Shown: one piece after another, positions 63,001 to 64,000 of the stretch | How the letters are laid out: every line of letters begins with the position of its first letter | Position numbering within the stretch: position 1 is the stretch's first letter | NCBI GenBank assembly: GCA_029964075.1 | Contig: CM057144.1 | Span: forward strand, 12,485,281-12,549,280 | Direction: 5' to 3' | DNA: 64,000 nt | Source: Patiria pectinifera | Lineage: Eukaryota > Echinodermata > Asteroidea > Valvatida > Asterinidae | Notes under the pieces: generated by a model | What the model was told of the DNA's origin: nothing | The model's database searches: none | Seen by the model: only the letters and a program-made list of their open reading frames with translations | Made by a program: the position numbers and the translations under genes

Positions 63001-63728
63001 TATCACAACCCTTACAACGTCCTCTGACCGCACTACCCTCGCCCGATCCGTCACCCAAATCCATAATCGATCCACGCTCTGCCCGTTTCGCGATCCGCGC
63101 CCAATCCCGAATTACTCGGTCATTAAAAAACCGCGCACAGACGTCGTCTCAGATCGACGTGAGGCGGCCGGGCGATGCCGATTCGCAATGCGGCTCGCAC
63201 CAGGGCGGCCAGTTTGGCAGCAGGATTGGCAGCTTAGCCGGCAGCGTCATCATGGAGAAAGGCGACGAGGCGGACTACGGGTCGCCCTCGCACGACACGG
63301 CTATCATCGAAAATGAGGCCGCCGGCGGCGGCGGCCGCGTGGTCGTGACCGACTCCAGTCAGGACTTGGAGCTGCCCTCCTCGCCCACCGTCCGCGAGAT
63401 CCGATTCGCGGTGGGCAGCGAGGGGGAGCCAGACGCCAACAGCCTGGGCGGCCTGTCGGGCGAGTTCGGTAGCCGGTCCCGCCTTCTCGTGCCCGTCTCT
63501 GGGTTTAACGATGCCGACTCGGGCATCCATAGCGCCCAGGGTCTCACCCCTGTCATCCCTGACCCCTCTGACGACCCTCCTCCCTTTGTCCACTCTGATC
63601 CTGACCCCTCTGATCTCAAGGCCAGCAAGAGGCACTCCATCACCGTGGTTCACCACGAGCATCCAGTTCTGCCCTCCGTGCCGGCAAAGGCTGACGATGA
63701 CAAACCAGTCAAGCAAGAAATGATCGAG
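54076..63728 (+). CDS. SLC24: K+-dependent Na+/Ca2+ exchanger (SLC24/NCKX), 5' part
   Basis: Exons: 54076-54292, 58746-58892, 60897-61138, 61424-61608, 62017-62158, 62498-62614, 63141-63728, all GT-AG and in phase; the gene runs past the window end. Exon 1 has a basic N-terminus and a membrane segment ([17 protein letters not shown]). Exons 2-3 give [14 protein letters not shown] then [20 protein letters not shown]. The alpha-1 repeat follows ([20 protein letters not shown], with the cation-binding Glu and Ser/Thr, and [16 protein letters not shown]). Exon 4 holds two more membrane helices ([31 protein letters not shown]). Exons 5-7 are the long hydrophilic cytoplasmic loop. The second exchanger domain is not in the window. 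Family members extrude Ca2+ with K+ against Na+ at the plasma membrane or organelles. An in-frame ATG at 54064 exists, but it overlaps a likely 3' splice site. The NCKX subtype is not assigned. Confidence 0.92.
54361..54860 (+). mobile_element. hAT-like MITE with GACTC subterminal arrays, copy 2
   Basis: It starts CAGTGTTGTAGGACTCGAG and ends CTATAACACTG. Flanks agataaac and atataagc agree at 6 of 8 positions, a decayed 8-base duplication. GACTCGG arrays fill about 54372-54515 and 54748-54845; the centre is unique and AT-rich. It lies in SLC24 intron 1. Confidence 0.82.
55433..55917. mobile_element. Long fold-back MITE, about 485 bp
   Basis: Arms of about 190 bp share gggcaagcagatatccttta, aactacttaacataagta and gcaaaccagagatctaacag in inverted order. 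The left end is TA then CAGGGTGTCCCCCAAAG; the right end is its complement with mismatches. The CAGGGTGTCCC start fits Tc1/mariner-like MITEs. It lies in SLC24 intron 1. Confidence 0.87.
57040..57425 (+). other. Exon-like open stretches of unknown nature in SLC24 intron 1
   Basis: Two consecutive plus-strand frames (57041-57268 and 57269-57454) read plausible protein ([37 protein letters not shown]). The second stops being protein-like just where a good donor (CTTCAG|gtaatg) occurs at 57418. No family was recognised. It may be an alternative exon, a remnant or chance. Confidence 0.25.
57889..58128 (+). other. Open reading stretch without ATG, unrecognised
   Basis: The frame reads a helical, charged sequence ([37 protein letters not shown]) up to a stop at 58126-58128. 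It lacks a start codon, and no splice acceptor was identified with confidence. Composition is protein-like, but no family is recognised; a transposon-derived fragment is possible. Confidence 0.25.
59162..59577. mobile_element. TA-flanked MITE, 416 bp
   Basis: The left end CAGGGTGGTCCAGAAAAAAA and the right end (complement CAGGATGGCTAAAAAACCC) are imperfect inverted repeats with TA outside each. It resembles Tc1/mariner-type MITEs. It lies in SLC24 intron 2; no transposase is seen. Confidence 0.75.
62857..63138 (+). promoter_or_regulatory. AG-exclusion zone before SLC24 exon 7
   Basis: From the AG at 62855 to the AG at 63139 there is no AG dinucleotide on the plus strand, over 282 bases that include several pyrimidine-rich runs. 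The first AG after it is the inferred exon 7 acceptor (CGCGCACAG), and a second in-frame one follows 12 bases later. Such zones mark a branch point far from its acceptor. Confidence 0.75.
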
Positions 63729-64000
63729 GTATTACTTTGTTTTAAAAAAAGAAGCTCACTCACGATAAACAAGACCACATTGTACCAATAATTAGCCTGA
63801 ACGAAGAAATTGACTGCAACAGGATTTGCACCGATTATCGACATTAGTATTGAGCTGCAGAGGTCACAGGTTTGATTGAAATCCTGCTGAACCTGTGAGA
63901 AGGAACTGCTACAACACCGATACCGTGTTCGAATAAAGTTGCTCCGAGCTCTTTCAAACGTCAAATTTTAACTCAAGTCTTAGGAATAATTTGTTGTTTT
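63729..64000 (+). other. Start of SLC24 intron 7
   Basis: Sequence after the donor GAG|gtatta. No further exon is recognised before the window ends. Confidence 0.6.

Noticed and set aside
63234-63716. A 160-codon minus-strand frame opposite SLC24 exon 7
   Set aside because: Shadow of the GC-rich loop exon; no motifs and no splice support on that strand.

Overview
This is a stretch of animal nuclear genome. It has five spliced or splice-flanked protein-coding genes with GT-AG introns, an AT-rich noncoding background, a satellite array at the left edge, tRNA-derived SINEs and many short inverted-repeat transposons. The mix of genes (a fibrinogen-domain secreted protein, ATG3, an RS-domain protein, a PNPLA4-like lipase, an SLC24 exchanger and an LRAT-domain protein) together with the SINE and MITE style suggests a marine invertebrate deuterostome, perhaps an echinoderm. 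That placement is an inference; nothing here fixes the species.

Layout. 1-7300: the end of a satellite array of about 320-bp monomers with a higher-order pattern, one inverted segment and a decayed outer edge. 8771-9406 (+): an LRAT-domain (H-box/NC motif) protein. 10043-16094 (-): a secreted protein with an acidic linker and a C-terminal fibrinogen domain. 18230-21216 (-): a patatin-like lipase of PNPLA4 type, complete in five exons. 21.2-28.5 kb: noncoding, with a SINE and three large fold-back elements, one nested in another. 28505-35811 (-): ATG3, the E2-like enzyme for LC3/Atg8 lipidation, complete in nine exons (306 aa). 36988-42872 (+): an RSRC1-like arginine/serine-rich splicing protein, nine exons (324 aa), divergent from ATG3 across about 1.2 kb that holds an inverted-repeat element. 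43.6-53.8 kb: no gene recognised, but a perfect 36-bp palindrome and a hAT-like element with exact target duplication. 54076-63728 (+) and beyond the window: a K+-dependent Na+/Ca2+ exchanger (SLC24/NCKX), with the first exchanger domain and the start of the cytoplasmic loop.

The genes are unrelated housekeeping or secreted functions and do not form a pathway. The most notable features are structural: a splice-donor region of ATG3 amplified into a tandem array of decoy donors beside the exon encoding the catalytic cysteine; a roughly 280-base zone without any AG ahead of an SLC24 loop exon; GACTC-rich hAT-like elements whose repeats sit just inside both ends; a Penelope-like retroelement fragment enclosed by long inverted repeats; and a MITE scar at an inversion breakpoint in the satellite.
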